Shown here: positions 1-11,813 of the stretch, one piece after another | Position numbering within the stretch: position 1 is the first letter of the stretch | Layout of the letters: each line of letters starts with the position of its first letter | Source of the DNA: Syncephalis fuscata | Taxonomy: Eukaryota > Zoopagomycota > Zoopagomycetes > Zoopagales > Piptocephalidaceae | Direction of reading: 5' to 3' | Assembly: GCA_025786725.1 (NCBI GenBank) | Contig: JAHLTZ010000005.1 | Location: 1 to 64,000, forward strand | Length of the DNA: 64,000 nt | Program-made: the position numbers and the translations under genes | Notes under the pieces: generated by a model | What the model was told of the DNA's origin: nothing | The model's database searches: none | What the model saw: the letters and a program-made list of their open reading frames with translations, nothing else

Positions 1-28
1 TGCTACATTTATTAATGTATTTTTACAG

Positions 29-949
29 TTAAAACATGACTATCTTCTTTTTTGGTTTTGCGACAACATTCGTGGTAGCTACTTCAGCTGCTTTCTTATT
101 CGACTTCATTACTTTTGCTCTTTTGTTTCCTTTTGAATACGATGAAGTGCTAAAAACACACATCATCATCGTCTCCGCCCTGCTCCAAATCTATCGTTCC
201 AAGCGTGTACTCTCCATCTACAATTATTGACTATTAATTAGACAATAGATGTCATATGGTCGTAATCATACGCACCTTGACCAGCATTGGCTGGCTTACA
301 ATCTTTTGATAAATGGCGAACAGATCCACAGAATCGACAACATCCACCTTTTGGATAAACACCACGATCATTTTGTGGGCATTTAGACGCCAAATGGCCT
401 TTTTCGTTGCATACAAAACATTGTGCAAATGCATATGTATCTGTTCAAATGTCATTGTTATAATGACTACGATTTAAATTTAATTAATACAATGCAACTT
501 ACCGCCTTTAATACGGCAGCTTTTTGTTGTATGATCCTTGGAGCCACACTTGTAACAAAGACCCACTCCTTCCCGTGTGGCACTAGGACACTCATTTACA
601 CTGTGACCTGTTTTACGACATGCAAAGCATATCTAATAAAATATACCTAGTTTAGTTGTTAAACACTGGTTATTAACACCATATTTACCGTGCTATTTTG
701 CTTTTGTTTAATGCGCCGTTTCCTATTAGCTTCTGTCTCGATATTATTGTATCGTCTATTAGTATAAGCAGTTGTATGTTAGCAGTTAAATGACATACCC
801 GTTCTATCGGCGTTATTTGTACTATTTTTGTATGATGTCGAGTCGTTACCATCGTTATCTGTTCGATTACGCCTTGGAATGAGAGCCTGGCTTTGGAATC
901 CAGACGCCTCCAAGTGTCGCTTTTTTCCAATCTTTGTATAGCGAGTCAT
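29..949 (-). pseudogene. ZCCHC9-like CCHC zinc-knuckle protein, block copy 1, frameshifted C-terminus
   Basis: This is the minus-strand partner of the intact copy at 10897-11813. The start codon at 947-949 opens MTRYTKIGKKRHLE, a ZCCHC9-type N-terminus. Introns separate a basic region from four CCHC knuckles of the form Cx2Cx4Hx4C, beginning CFAC, CYKC, CFVC and CRFC. ZCCHC9 family proteins bind nucleic acid and are nucleolar/nuclear; the precise role here is inferred from the family. Relative to copy 2 there are two extra bases near 156-158 (cacacatc against cacatc) and two more near 108-118. The reading frame therefore stops at 150-152, about 40 codons early, and loses the Lys-rich tail ending KKKIVMF. 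The zinc knuckles are unaffected, so the product could still be partly functional. The alternative is an assembly indel. It faces VPS51 across only 112 bp. Confidence 0.75.
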
Positions 950-1061
950 GTTAAATGGAGGAAAGAAAGAAAAAGAAGAGGTAAAGTGTGGTTAAAGAAT
1001 TCACTCTTTCGTTTCCTTCACCACCATTATTACTATTACTGTTACTGTTACTTTTATTACT
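950..1061. promoter_or_regulatory. Divergent promoter between ZCCHC9-like gene and VPS51 (copy 1)
   Basis: Only 112 bp separate the two start codons. The interval holds a purine-rich tract (gaggaaagaaagaaaaagaagagg) on the ZCCHC9 side and a repeated attact/gttact leader just before the VPS51 ATG. No TATA box is evident. Shared regulation is an inference from the spacing. The same interval recurs at 11814-11925. Confidence 0.5.
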
Positions 1062-4000
1062 ATGGCCAACTCGACAGCGCCACAGACCACAGCAAAAGGG
1101 CGCCGTACACGAGCTCTACTTAAGAGCTACTATGGACTATCCGACCATAATGCCGCCGACCCTCTTGATATTGGTATGAAGATGACCGCTAGCTTTGACA
1201 CGTAGAATGACTTTTAAATGCTAGGTGGTACTTCGTTTGAGCCCAACTTGTACACCAAGAAACTTATCCAAGAACGCAGTACGCCCCAGCTATTAGTACG
1301 TCACAATGAACTTATTACAGGTGGGTACATAAACGAATTACGTGTATATGTTTATTTATATAGGTTGGTAGAGGTGCGCCAGCTGGATAGTGATATGAAA
1401 TCACTGGTCTATGAAAATTACGATAAGTTTATTAGTGCTACAGACACGATGCGACAGGTAGGCAATTGGATAGATTTAATTACAATGTTATTAATAAATG
1501 GCAAATAAAGATGAAAAGTCGTTTAATGTCGATGAAAGAACAACTCGGCGAGTTAAATCAACGTGTTGAACGAGCCAGTCGATCAGACAAACTAGTAAGT
1601 GGAGATCTGGCCGAGGATCAGAGTCGCATTTTGACCCTCGATAAAGAACATCATACGCTTAATGAGGTAATAGGATAATAACATGTCAAGGAATATTAAT
1701 TAAATACAACTGTAATGTTAGTTGGGTGTTTTATTTGAACTACCCAGTTTATTGTTATCCCATCTGGCACACGATGAGTTGGCCGCGGCGGTTAAAGCAT
1801 TTCGACAAGCTGCACCGTTACTGGAACAGTTCCACAATGAGCCCGGCTATGAAGGCATTGAGTCGGAAAGTAGAGAGATTATGGCCAAAGTTGCTCAACA
1901 GCTACAAAAGAATCTACACAATGATCGGGTAAGTGAATAAATAAATAGTTAAGTAATTAAACAGTTGATTAACTATTTATAATACACATTAGGCTGATTG
2001 TTCATTTATCGCCGATGCTACGGGATTGTTAATTGGTACGGAAAGTGTTGATATGGATCAATTACGTCAACAATTTGTGACACGGTGGGTGATTTGTGCC
2101 TCTATAGACGCACATGTATTGATTAATAAATCGGTAGAACTACATGGCGATTAAATCAAGTTTGTGAGCGGCTTTCTGAAGTAACAACGAGAAAAGGCAG
2201 CTATCTAGATCGACAGGGTGCCACACTAGTTATGGATGCTATGTCCTCAATTCATACAACACTAGTGGCCGAGTTGAATTTGGCTGTATCGTGTTATGAG
2301 GAATGCTTCCTTTCTACCGAAGCAGCATCATCTCCTCAGGCCCCTAACGAGGAACATCCTACATGGTATAGAATGGCCCGACCTGCAGATATAGTAAGTA
2401 GTAAAATCTATTTTAACTATACATCATAAACTAAATGGCTGCAATGACGATAATGACAATAGACAGTGACTGGTGCATTGCAAGAGTGGACAGCACCTAT
2501 TATTCAAAAGTATACAGATCTTGTACGCCAAGTACTGTCATTGCCAGTAAGTAGTACAATACAATACGTATTTACTCTATTTACTTGTTATCATAATTAT
2601 AGGAGGATATTATATCATTAGATGCTGCAAAAGCGGCATCAGTGGTTGATCTCTTATTTGAACAATTGAAAAAGGCCACTGTACTTGTTCGCTGTACATC
2701 AATTGAGGCAAGAGTTCAATTGCTCGTATTAGACTGGTTTAAACTATTAGTAGACCAGCTATTCGGATACCCACATAATCAATTAGTCAGTAAGTAATAC
2801 TTTATAATATATATATATAACTAATTTGCCAATATTGATATTAATATTGATAAGACGCTATGAAGAAGGCGTGTGAGATAAATGATAAAGAGCCTGGCAA
2901 TGCATTTGATGCTGTCGTAGCCTACGAGACATTATTAATGGAAAATTTGGTTGATCGTATTTTACCCTTGTTGGCTGTAAGTTATTTAGTAACCATAGTG
3001 ATAATAATAACAGTGGTGTTAATGACAATATCCATTTTATTAGACATTGATGAATCAAAGTGAAATATGGCGACACCAATTAGAAAAATCATCACCTTTA
3101 GTGTCTATTATTCAAGCGTCTACACGTCGATTCTGGATGTCTTTATTGGATGAATTTTTGGTATGTACTATAGCTATTAAGACAGCCACGCTGTCATAAT
3201 TATATTGTATTAAATAGCTAATGAATGAACAGCTATTATCTCGGTCACGTCAATTAACCTATGTACATACACACACGCTAATTATCGCTGCCAATTTATG
3301 TATGGATTTCGAAGCAGCAACTGTTGAATCGGTCTATGATAATTTCTGTAAACAACTGTCACCAGAATTCTCGAGTGACGACTTTGATCGATGGTGGGAT
3401 CAAGGCGGCAATGGTCCTGATGTCTTATCAAACAATCCAATACATGTATGGCGACGTGAAAGCCAACAAGTCATTAGCCGTTGCAAAGCTGCTTCTAATG
3501 TAGGCTACACTGGCTGTTTAGTATGGATAAAATAATCCAATATTTAACACTATTTTAGGAGCTTATTAATCGCTATGTGGCGTTGTCAGGTCAGCGATTA
3601 GCATCTGGTCTTTCAACAGTATTTGAACTGAAAGATTGGCGAATTACCAGCACATCAGCCCAGCATAGTCCATTCTGGGATGTGATGCTAGCTGATTGGA
3701 AACGGGCCTGTACCGATGTCCGATTGCTACTTGGTGATGATGACGAAGATGAAGATGACGAAGAAGGCGGTAATAACATTGCCTCACCTCAAAAAGGAAA
3801 GGAAAAGGACCAGCATACTGTTTTATCCGAGAGAGAGGGCGATCGTATGGGTAAGTGGATCAAAGTGTAGTAGTAATGTCCTTGATTAATATCATGTCTA
3901 GAACGAGCCAGCATCCGGTCTACACGGACTTCTCGAACACGGTTCAGTAGTCTTTCGGGTGGACATGCTTCTGCACGTGGATCACGCAATATGATGGGAC

Positions 4001-4503
4001 AAAGTCCATTGATGAAATCGGCGACCAACCGTCAAAATCGACTCTCTACAGCACCAGAACCGCTATGGATGAATCAGACAGCCAATACCGGCCATCTATG
4101 GCTCAAAGATGTGGGAAAGTTATTTGTACAGAAGATCCAAGTACTAGGCAACGTGCCTATCGATTGCCGAACCATTCAAGTAGCTATACTACGTGTAGCC
4201 CTTAAGGTAGATAATGGCATGCTTATAATTGCCATCTTATTTATCTATCTATTTATTTTGTAGGCCTATGCGGAACTAGCACGTATTCCCGCCTATTCCG
4301 CTGAGGGACAAGCCCAGATGGAACTAGATGTGCAGTATGTCGCGCAGAATATTAAAGAATCGATTGGCGAAGAAAAGTAAGTAAAATAATGGCACTTTGA
4401 TGATGATAATAATAACGACTAACACCACAATAGTACGCTGATACAACTGCTAAATGAAGCTATTGGTGCAGTACACCGTCGGTGCTTACAGCACCTAGGT
4501 TAA
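1062..4503 (+). CDS. VPS51: VPS51, GARP/EARP tethering complex subunit, block copy 1
   Basis: I read 16 exons with short GT-AG introns from ATG 1062 to TAA 4501-4503, about 850 residues. The N-terminus carries the Vps51 signature: RRTRALLKSYYGL, then DPLDI, then the coiled-coil stretch with YENYDKFISATDTMR. That block is the conserved Vps51/Vps67 domain. The long C-terminal part resembles metazoan-length VPS51 rather than the very short yeast protein. GARP/EARP tethers endosome-derived vesicles at the trans-Golgi or recycling endosomes. An acidic stretch (residues like DDDEDEDDEEGG) lies near 3735-3770. One exon junction near 1368-1372 needs the acceptor gtag rather than the upstream atag to avoid a stop. 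The gene starts 112 bp from the divergent ZCCHC9-like gene. It is nearly identical to the copy at 11926-15372. Confidence 0.9.
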
Positions 4504-4894
4504 TAGCTGGTGAATTGCATATGATCATTTAAAAATCAATTGTGCTACTTCATGGATACTACAATTATTATGCCATATGATATGGCAAGATGTGCATAGG
4601 CGTGCTGTTTGTTACAAAGAAATGTCAAATAGTTATATTCAATTATATATGAATGACTGATTTATTAGTCTTTAATTAATATAATTTTTATTACATTCAA
4701 GCCTTTATATTCTATAATCTATGTGAATATTTAGTTGCATTTCTATTATCAATACTAACTAAACAATATGGTACTACCAAAGTGCAACAAGCCAATAAAT
4801 TGGGCTGCGTTCGTGAAGACTTTACCCACACGTAACAACCTTTTTTCTTCTACTCTTGCTGCCTTTGCTATTATATTAACAACTCGCTATTATC
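4504..4894. other. VPS51-PNP intergenic region (copy 1)
   Basis: This AT-rich spacer holds the VPS51 3' end and the PNP promoter. I see no further coding sequence. The last 60 bases before the PNP ATG are pyrimidine-rich. Confidence 0.5.
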
Positions 4895-5863
4895 ATGGTC
4901 ACTGCTGCTGCTGTACAGGAGGCGATTAGCCACATTCTAAGCACACTGCCGTCTCATGCTATCCCTAAAGTGGGCATTGTTTGTGGTAGCGGTTTAGGCG
5001 GCCTGGGTGCGCAGCTAACAGATGCCACTTTTTACAATTATCATACGATTCCTGGCTTTCCCGTCAGCACGGTTAGCGGCCATGCAGGTAAACTAGCGTT
5101 TGGAGAATACGGCGGCAAGCGTGTAGTCTGTATGGTGGGTCGTTTCCACTACTACGAAGGCCATGAGATTGCCCATACATCTTTTCCAATTCGTGTTCTA
5201 CATCAGCTTGGTGTAGAAACTTTATTAGGTAAGTCAAGAAAGCAAATTAAGCTAGCCATCGTATTTACACCTTATTGTTATATGTATCCAGTTACCAATG
5301 CCTCAGGAGGACTGCATCCAGACTGGAATGTCGGTGACTTTACACTGATATATGATCATCTTGCTTTGCCTTCTCTGGCCGGTTTGAATGCTCTTCGTGG
5401 CAAGAACGAGGCTGATTTTGGTCCGCGCTTCCCTGGCATGACTAATGCCTATCCAGTTGAATTGCGTCGATTGGCAGTTGAAGCTGCAAACGACATTTCA
5501 TTGCCACGCGAATGGCTACGAGAGGGCGTCTACTGCTTTGTAGGCGGCCCCAGCTACGAGACTCCTGCTGAGGCGCGTGCTCTTCGCTCGCTAGGCGGTG
5601 ATTTGGTCGGCATGTCTACAGTACCCGAGGTTATTGTTGCCAATCATTGTGGTATGCGCGTATTGGCCATTGCTCTAATTACGAACCGTGTGCGTGCATC
5701 GCGTGGCGAGCTCGTTCTAGGCGCAGACGCCGACATTAAAGCGGCTGAAGCATTGGAGGACAGCAGCATTAAAGCACCCACTCATGAAGAAGTACTTGCA
5801 ATGGGCCAGGAACGTGCCAAGGATTTAGAGCGTTGGGTCAAGCGTATTCTAGAAAAGCTTTAG
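4895..5863 (+). CDS. Purine nucleoside phosphorylase, block copy 1
   Basis: Trimeric-type PNP cleaves inosine and guanosine with phosphate in purine salvage, in the cytosol. Visible motifs are the phosphate-binding GSGLGG near residue 30, HAGK near 63, GRFHYYEGHE near 82-91, TNASGGL, PGMTNAY, and the purine-site block GGPSYETPAEAR followed by VGMSTVPE. Two exons are supported. A 63-nt GT-AG intron at 5229-5291 is a multiple of three and contains no stop, so the sequence reads open as 322 residues. Removing it restores LLVTNASGG, the family consensus, and gives 301 residues, close to the usual length of about 290. The second copy at 15763-16731 differs at two residues near the N-terminus. Confidence 0.93.
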   Translation: MVTAAAVQEAISHILSTLPSHAIPKVGIVCGSGLGGLGAQLTDATFYNYHTIPGFPVSTVSGHAGKLAFGEYGGKRVVCMVGRFHYYEGHEIAHTSFPIRVLHQLGVETLLGKSRKQIKLAIVFTPYCYMYPVTNASGGLHPDWNVGDFTLIYDHLALPSLAGLNALRGKNEADFGPRFPGMTNAYPVELRRLAVEAANDISLPREWLREGVYCFVGGPSYETPAEARALRSLGGDLVGMSTVPEVIVANHCGMRVLAIALITNRVRASRGELVLGADADIKAAEALEDSSIKAPTHEEVLAMGQERAKDLERWVKRILEKL

Positions 5864-7107
5864 TCATTAGTATGGCGACTAAATAATAGCAATAAATGAG
5901 CAGTGGTTGATTATTGTTTGCGCTATTCACCAAACAAAAAATAATAATAATAATATATGATTTGCAATTAAATAAATGCTGTGTATTATTAAGCATTGAT
6001 GGCTTTTAAATTTAAACACTGTTATTAAATATATAACATTTGATTATTAGATCAAGAATGATTTGAAAATTGTAGCTGTATTAATTTGCAACATATTTTT
6101 GGAAACATTGTAATAATTATATACTGTTTACTTTATTTTATGTTTTACGTAATAATGAGTTTTTAATATAAATAAATCATTGTTTTATAACATAAAATAG
6201 TTGCATATGTAAGCTATATTTAGTTATACGGCATATGATGTCGATAATGATTTATTAAATTATATATTGAATTTAAATGGTGCTGCATATTTACGCATAA
6301 AATACAATGATTGTAAACCACTGTTTACACAATATCCAAAGCTTAAAGCACTATTGAATTATTGGCGCTGTTGTGTAAATTTATTGCTATAAATACAGTT
6401 TGAAATTTAAAAATGCTTAACATCCGTCATTTATTCAGTTATAATGTGGCTGACTATTAAAAATAATCATATGCCAAGAAATAATGAACCTTGAATTTGA
6501 CTGTCGTCAATTTAATTCAGGCCATCCATGAAAGCTATAATTTGGGCCTATATCATTATCATGCCTATTAATTGGGTTGTTTTAATTAAATTAAAGGGCT
6601 ATTAGATACATAAAAGGTTTATGAGCAAATTTTGGCCTATGTTTTTCGCCTTTATGTAGTTTGAGCAATAAACAATAAATATTAGACACAGCAGTACTTT
6701 AATGCCATTATCAATCGTGTGCTGTTCAGCCGCTTAATACGAGGCCTTATTAATGCACTGTACTACTTTCGGGATATGAGTTAGCCAAGATTTGGTAAAT
6801 TGTGTATAGCATAATAATATTTGATACGAATTAGTGACAGGCATATGTATATCCAGTGCCGATTTGTCGGTAATGTGTGATTGTATCTTTATTACATTAT
6901 AAACTCGGACTTACATCACGTAGATGTGGCACTTAATATAAAAGCTGCGCTCGTTGGAGTATTCTTGTAGCGCATTATAGCCACACATCATTATTTTTAA
7001 CTTCAATATCTTACCAGCTACGCGATCCATCTACAACAATTTAACTTACAACTAACATTGTTTTTAACCTATTTGCGTATTGCAATCATTGGCTTTTTAT
7101 TATCAAC
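5864..7107. other. AT-rich intergenic region with M36 promoter (copy 1)
   Basis: The first kilobase shows no coding signal. The last 200 bp form the M36 promoter and leader, which are recognisable upstream of the other M36 copies. No repeats beyond simple AT-rich runs were seen. Confidence 0.5.
6937..6944 (+). promoter_or_regulatory. TATA box of M36 copy 1
   Basis: TATAAAAG lies 163 bp before the start codon at 7108. The same octamer occurs at a similar distance upstream of the copy 2, copy 3 and copy 4 start codons. The shared placement supports a real core promoter element. Confidence 0.6.
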
Positions 7108-9113
7108 ATGCACATCAATCTATGTACTGCTTCGCTGATTTTGATATTTGTCGGTGCTATCTCATGTGCCAACCAACGGATTGAGGTTGACTCTATCATT
7201 CCCAAGATTAACGTCGATTCTGCAGTTCGCACTTTGTCGCCCAATCTAGGCAGCTACAAACCACCAGCGTCATTTACACCGCACAATGCACAAGAAGTTG
7301 CGCTTGAGTTTGCTCGTTCGCAGCTCCATATCAAGGATGGTGACTTTGTTGTGACCACCTCGCACAAATCCAAGCTCAGCGGTACCACCCATGTCTACCT
7401 TCAGCAAACCATCAAAGGCATTAAAGTCTCCAATGGTGTCGTGGGTGTTCATGTCGACAAAGCAAACAAGATCATTGCCTATGACGACAGCTTCTTCAAG
7501 ACCAACACAGCTAACCAGTTGGTAGCTCAACCACGTAAAACATGGCATGGCCAGACCACCGGATTTGTTTCTCCAGCCGATGCTTTGGGTATACTTGCCA
7601 CACACATCAAACAGCAATTCGATGCCAGCAAGGTCCAAGTTGTACCACAGGCCAAGTCTACAAGTGGTGGTCAGTCATACCTGCTCAAGAATGTTGGTTT
7701 TACCAAGTCTGCTGTAAAGGCATCGCAATCATACATTCAAACAAGCGCCAATGAAGTAGAGCCTGCTTGGGAATTTACAGTCAAGCTACCACTCAATTAT
7801 TTCTCGGCCCATGTATCGGCTGATGGCACCAAAATATTCGCGCTAAGTGATTTAATATCTTTTGCCAGCTACAATGTTGTTAAATTTGGCAACAATAATC
7901 CTATCGATACACCACTTCAAACCGTCACGAATCCAGCTGACAAGACTGCATCGCCAAATGGCTGGCACACACAGGGAAGCAAAAGATTTACCACTACGGT
8001 TGGTAACAATGTGTTTGCTCAGGCCAACTATAGACTTGAAGACGCAAATGGTGATGGCATTGATGATAACGAATCCAAATGGAAAAACGCCCCTCGTCCA
8101 GATGGTGGAAAGAATCTAAATTTCAATTTTACATACAACGCTGAGAAAGCACCAAAAGACAATATCAACGCATCCGTTACTAACTTGTTTTATGTCACCA
8201 ATGTTTTGCACGATCTTTTTTATCAATATGGTTTGATGAAGCTGCTGGCAATTTTCAAGAAGACAATGGCAACAAAGGTGGCAAGGGTGGCGACGCTGTA
8301 GCTGTCAGGCATTGCATGGCTATGATTCTCCAGGATATCGTAGTGGTGCGTTTTTTTAGCTCTGCTGATGGTTCACGGCCAACGATGTTGATGCTTGGCT
8401 TTGACGAATAAGCCCAGGTCGTGATGGTGCTTTTGAAAATGATATCATTGCACATGAATATGGTCACGGTGTCTCTAGTCGACTCACTGGTGGCTCTCAT
8501 AATGCTATATGTTTGAGACAGTGAATCTAGAGGCATGGCGAAGGGTGGAGTGACTTCTTTGCTTATTGGATGAGATGAAGGCATCAGATAATTCTACTAA
8601 AAACGTTGAAATGCCGCTACGCCTCTGGTAAAAATACCGCCATATCCATATCAACTAACATACCGCAAATCCCAAGACCTATGATTATTTAAATCAGCCC
8701 AAATGGAATAATGAGGAACATAAAATTGGTGAAATTTGGGCCACAATGTTGTACGAGGTTTATTGGACTTTGTTAATAAGCTTGGATTCCAACAAAACAA
8801 ATACTCTGCCGACATTTCAAAGGGTAATACGCTGTTAATGCAAATTATCATTGATGGTTTAAAACTACAACCGTGCAATCCAACATTCCTTCAAGCTCGA
8901 GATGCCATGCTACAGGCTGAACAGCAATTGACTGGTGGTAAACATGCTTGTGAAATCTGGCGTGGATTTGCCAAGCGAGGTCTTGGATATAAGGCCGCTT
9001 CTCAAGATCTTACAAGACGGCCGATACTAGCTTACCATCCAACTGTAAAGCATAATTATGTATTTGCTTTACTAACGAATAAATATAACAGGTTACATAA
9101 ACTTGCAATGTGA
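7108..9113 (+). pseudogene. M36 fungalysin metallopeptidase, copy 1, multiply frameshifted
   Basis: A secreted zinc metallopeptidase of the fungalysin family. The first about 375 codons are open: a signal peptide (hydrophobic LCTASLILIFVGAISCA), an FTP-type propeptide with TTHVYLQQTIKGIKVSNG, and the start of the catalytic domain up to FYVTNVLHDLFYQYG. Near 8236-8240 one base is missing compared with copy 2, and many further indels follow up to about 8790. The zinc motif HEYGH is still readable in another frame near 8452-8466, and the GEGWSDF-type third-ligand segment is damaged. The last stretch, 8736-9113, is open again and ends with [17 protein letters not shown], a conserved fungalysin C-terminus. 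The seven-T run at 8351-8357 is one base too long and is shared with copy 2. An active enzyme is not expected from this sequence as given. Confidence 0.85.
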
Positions 9114-10052
9114 CAATCATTTACTCAGATGTTTACTATATACATTAATGCAACAACTTGTTAAATCTAATATTTATTATTGTTTTATAAAGCATTATTA
9201 CATAAGTTAATAATTATGTATTGTGATATTTAACATAAATGTGATTGTTATAATATATTGAAATCATCATTCATGACTTATAAAAGCATTATAAAACAAC
9301 AGAAGTACCATCATAACACTAAAGCTCGGCACAATAATCTTTTAATTACTAAGTTTGTAAATAATTTTATACATAGATTGATAAAAATAATAAAATTTAA
9401 AGCAATCAAATTTATAGCCCTAATTGGTAATTTTTATTAGTACTGTTGTTTATAAATGAAAATTTATAAAATAAGTTTAGTAATAAGTAAATAACTCAAA
9501 CCAACTACTTAATATGCAATACGTTGCTATATTAGACTTAAACCATACTAAGTGGCTAATGAACATGCAGCGAACAAGAAAGAATATATGGCGTGATCCG
9601 AGTGACTTTGTATATACCAAAAGCGTATGTAATATCAATATTATCACAATTGGATCATTCAATAAACCCATATATCAAGCTTTAATATATTCCTTAATTC
9701 ATCAAATAGTCGGCCAATAACACTTTTATATGGTCAAAGAGGTCGCAATTGGCTTGTTTATTAATAAAGCATTCGATAAATAAACCCACTACATTTGCTA
9801 ATGCTCAGTCTATATTATTGAATAAATTGATACATTAATATATCTTAGTAGCGCCAATGTTCGATAGCATTGATTATAGTATAGCCGCATTGCTTAACAA
9901 AGCTATACATGATCTTTCTATCTGTTCACCATTTATGCTACAAATCCATTGATGTTGGATTTTCATTTATAGTAGCCGTTTGTTATAAATAGCAATAAAA
10001 TTTAGTACAAATTTACAGATATTGACAAAGGAACAATTTAGTTAAGATCGTT
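9114..10052. other. AT-rich spacer; end of block copy 1
   Basis: Similarity to copy 2 continues to about 9260 and then stops. The remainder is very AT-rich. Short open frames at 9258-9440 and 9514-9720 have no recognisable motif, so I do not call them genes. Confidence 0.5.
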
Positions 10053-10418
10053 CTAAATTCTACTCAATGATCTCGTTGATCTGGGCTGGCCGAACTCATC
10101 GAAGAAATAATCGTTGCCATGATTATCTGTATATTTGGGCGTGTCCCACTTTTCATCCTGTTCAATTTGCCATTCCGCTTCGGATGATCCAAATAGCCAC
10201 TGATGAAGTGTAGATGGCATTTTACGGACTTTAGAGAGCATAAGACAGATTGAAGCTTCGAGGGATAGCCATAAGAAACGTATACAAATAACGACTAGCG
10301 CAGTTATGATAGTAGGTACAATCAGTAGAGTAAGCGTGCCCACAATAGGAAACCAGAGTGGTGTCGTAAGAACGACTACACATAAAGTTGTAAGAATATT
10401 GCCAATGTGCCACGTCAT
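10053..10418 (-). CDS. Hypothetical small membrane protein, 121 aa
   Basis: This is a single open frame of 121 residues from ATG at 10418. The N-terminal half contains about two hydrophobic segments (roughly residues 6-30 and 32-60), consistent with an integral membrane protein. The C-terminal half is hydrophilic and contains WLFGSSEAEWQIEQDEKWD and GNDYFFDEFGQPR, ending in an Arg/Ser-rich tail. I do not recognise the family. It lies in the spacer between the two copies of the duplicated block, just beyond the 3' end of the copy 2 ZCCHC9-like gene. If the repeated block extends left of the window, a second copy may lie outside it. The hydrophobic-then-hydrophilic layout and the lack of stops support a real gene, but a second exon is possible. 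Confidence 0.5.
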   Translation of the reverse strand: MTWHIGNILTTLCVVVLTTPLWFPIVGTLTLLIVPTIITALVVICIRFLWLSLEASICLMLSKVRKMPSTLHQWLFGSSEAEWQIEQDEKWDTPKYTDNHGNDYFFDEFGQPRSTRSLSRI

Positions 10419-10896
10419 GACTATAAGAGTGTATAGAAAAGAAAGCGAAGGAGTAGGTGGACCGTGGGTAGAATTAACGGCAAGGTTTATTGCGTAACAC
10501 CGAGTGGAGAAACCGTATTGATGCGCATATCAATATGGAATGTTCCATGATGACTGCCAGAGCGTTAATATAGTAAATTAATAATAAAGACAAATGGCAC
10601 TTTAACCCCTACAATTTTAATAAAACTAATACAGTATTATACAGATTTATCTTTGTTATTACGCTTCTGATGACATAATAAACCTGCCAAGACAAATGGA
10701 CAAATTACATTAATCGAAACACTAAATTTAAGCTTTTAATAATAAGCTTTGTACTACTAAATTGATTAAAAAATGATTTAGCTAAAATACTAGTATTATT
10801 ATGTTCAAATCATCATTTAAGCATCAAATATTATTAAATATTATTCAATTCATCAATTATCCATAATCTGCTACATTTATTAATGTATTTTTACAG
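10419..10896. other. AT-rich intergenic sequence before block copy 2
   Basis: I see no gene here. From 10868 the sequence matches position 1 onward of the window, so the left edge of the duplicated block is at or before 10868 and cannot be placed more exactly. Confidence 0.5.
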
Positions 10897-11813
10897 TTAA
10901 AACATGACTATCTTCTTTTTTGGTTTTGCGACAACATTCGTGGTAGCTACTTTAGCTGCTTTCTTATTCGATTCATTACTTTGCTCTTTTGTTTCCTTTT
11001 GAATACGATGAAGTGCTAAAAACACATCATCATCGTCTCCGCCCTGCTCCAAATCTATCGTTCCAAGCGTGTACTCTCCATCTACAATTATTGACTATTA
11101 ATTAGACAATAGATGTCATATGGTCGTAATCATACGCACCTTGACCAGCATTGGCTGGCTTACAATCTTTTGATAAATGGCGAACAGATCCACAGAATCG
11201 ACAACATCCACCTTTTGGATAAACACCACGATCATTTTGTGGGCATTTAGACGCCAAATGGCCTTTTTCGTTGCATACAAAACATTGTGCAAATGCATAT
11301 GTATCTGTTCAAATGTCATTGTTATAATGACTACGATTTAAATTTAATTAATACAATGCAACTTACCGCCTTTAATACGGCAGCTTTTTGTTGTATGATC
11401 CTTGGAGCCACACTTGTAACAAAGACCCACTCCTTCCCGTGTGGCACTAGGACACTCATTTACACTGTGACCTGTTTTACGACATGCAAAGCATATCTAA
11501 TAAAATATACCTAGTTTAGTTGTTAAACACTGGTTATTAACACCATATTTACCGTGCTATTTTGCTTTTGTTTAATGCGCCGTTTCCTATTAGCTTCTGT
11601 CTCGATATTATTGTATCGTCTATTAGTATAAGCAGTTGTATGTTAGCAGTTAAATGACATACCCGTTCTATCGGCGTTATTTGTACTATTTTTGTATGAT
11701 GTCGAGTCGTTACCATCGTTATCTGTTCGATTACGCCTTGGAATGAGAGCCTGGCTTTGGAATCCAGACGCCTCCAAGTGTCGCTTTTTTCCAATCTTTG
11801 TATAGCGAGTCAT
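10897..11813 (-). CDS. ZCCHC9-like CCHC zinc-knuckle protein, block copy 2, intact
   Basis: The start is at 11811-11813, in MTRYTKIGKKRHLE. Short introns separate a basic N-terminal part, two knuckles (CFACRKTGHSVNEC and CYKCGSKDHTTKSC), two more knuckles (CFVCNEKGHLASKC and CRFCGSVRHLSKDC), and a tail beginning DGEYTLGTIDLEQGG. The order and the spacing between knuckles match ZCCHC9, a nuclear/nucleolar RNA-associated family. The C-terminus ends in a basic KPKKKIVMF followed by TAA at 10897-10899. This copy keeps the frame that copy 1 loses. It diverges from VPS51 copy 2 over 112 bp. Confidence 0.82.

Noticed and set aside
252-455. Minus-strand 67-codon open frame (and its copy at 11116-11319)
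   Set aside because: It overlaps the CFVC/CRFC knuckle exon of the zinc-knuckle gene in another frame; the knuckle frame is the conserved one.
8230-8800. Introns as the explanation for the M36 frame breaks
   Set aside because: The breaks are single-base differences from intact paralogous sequence, with no GT-AG pairs of suitable length around them.
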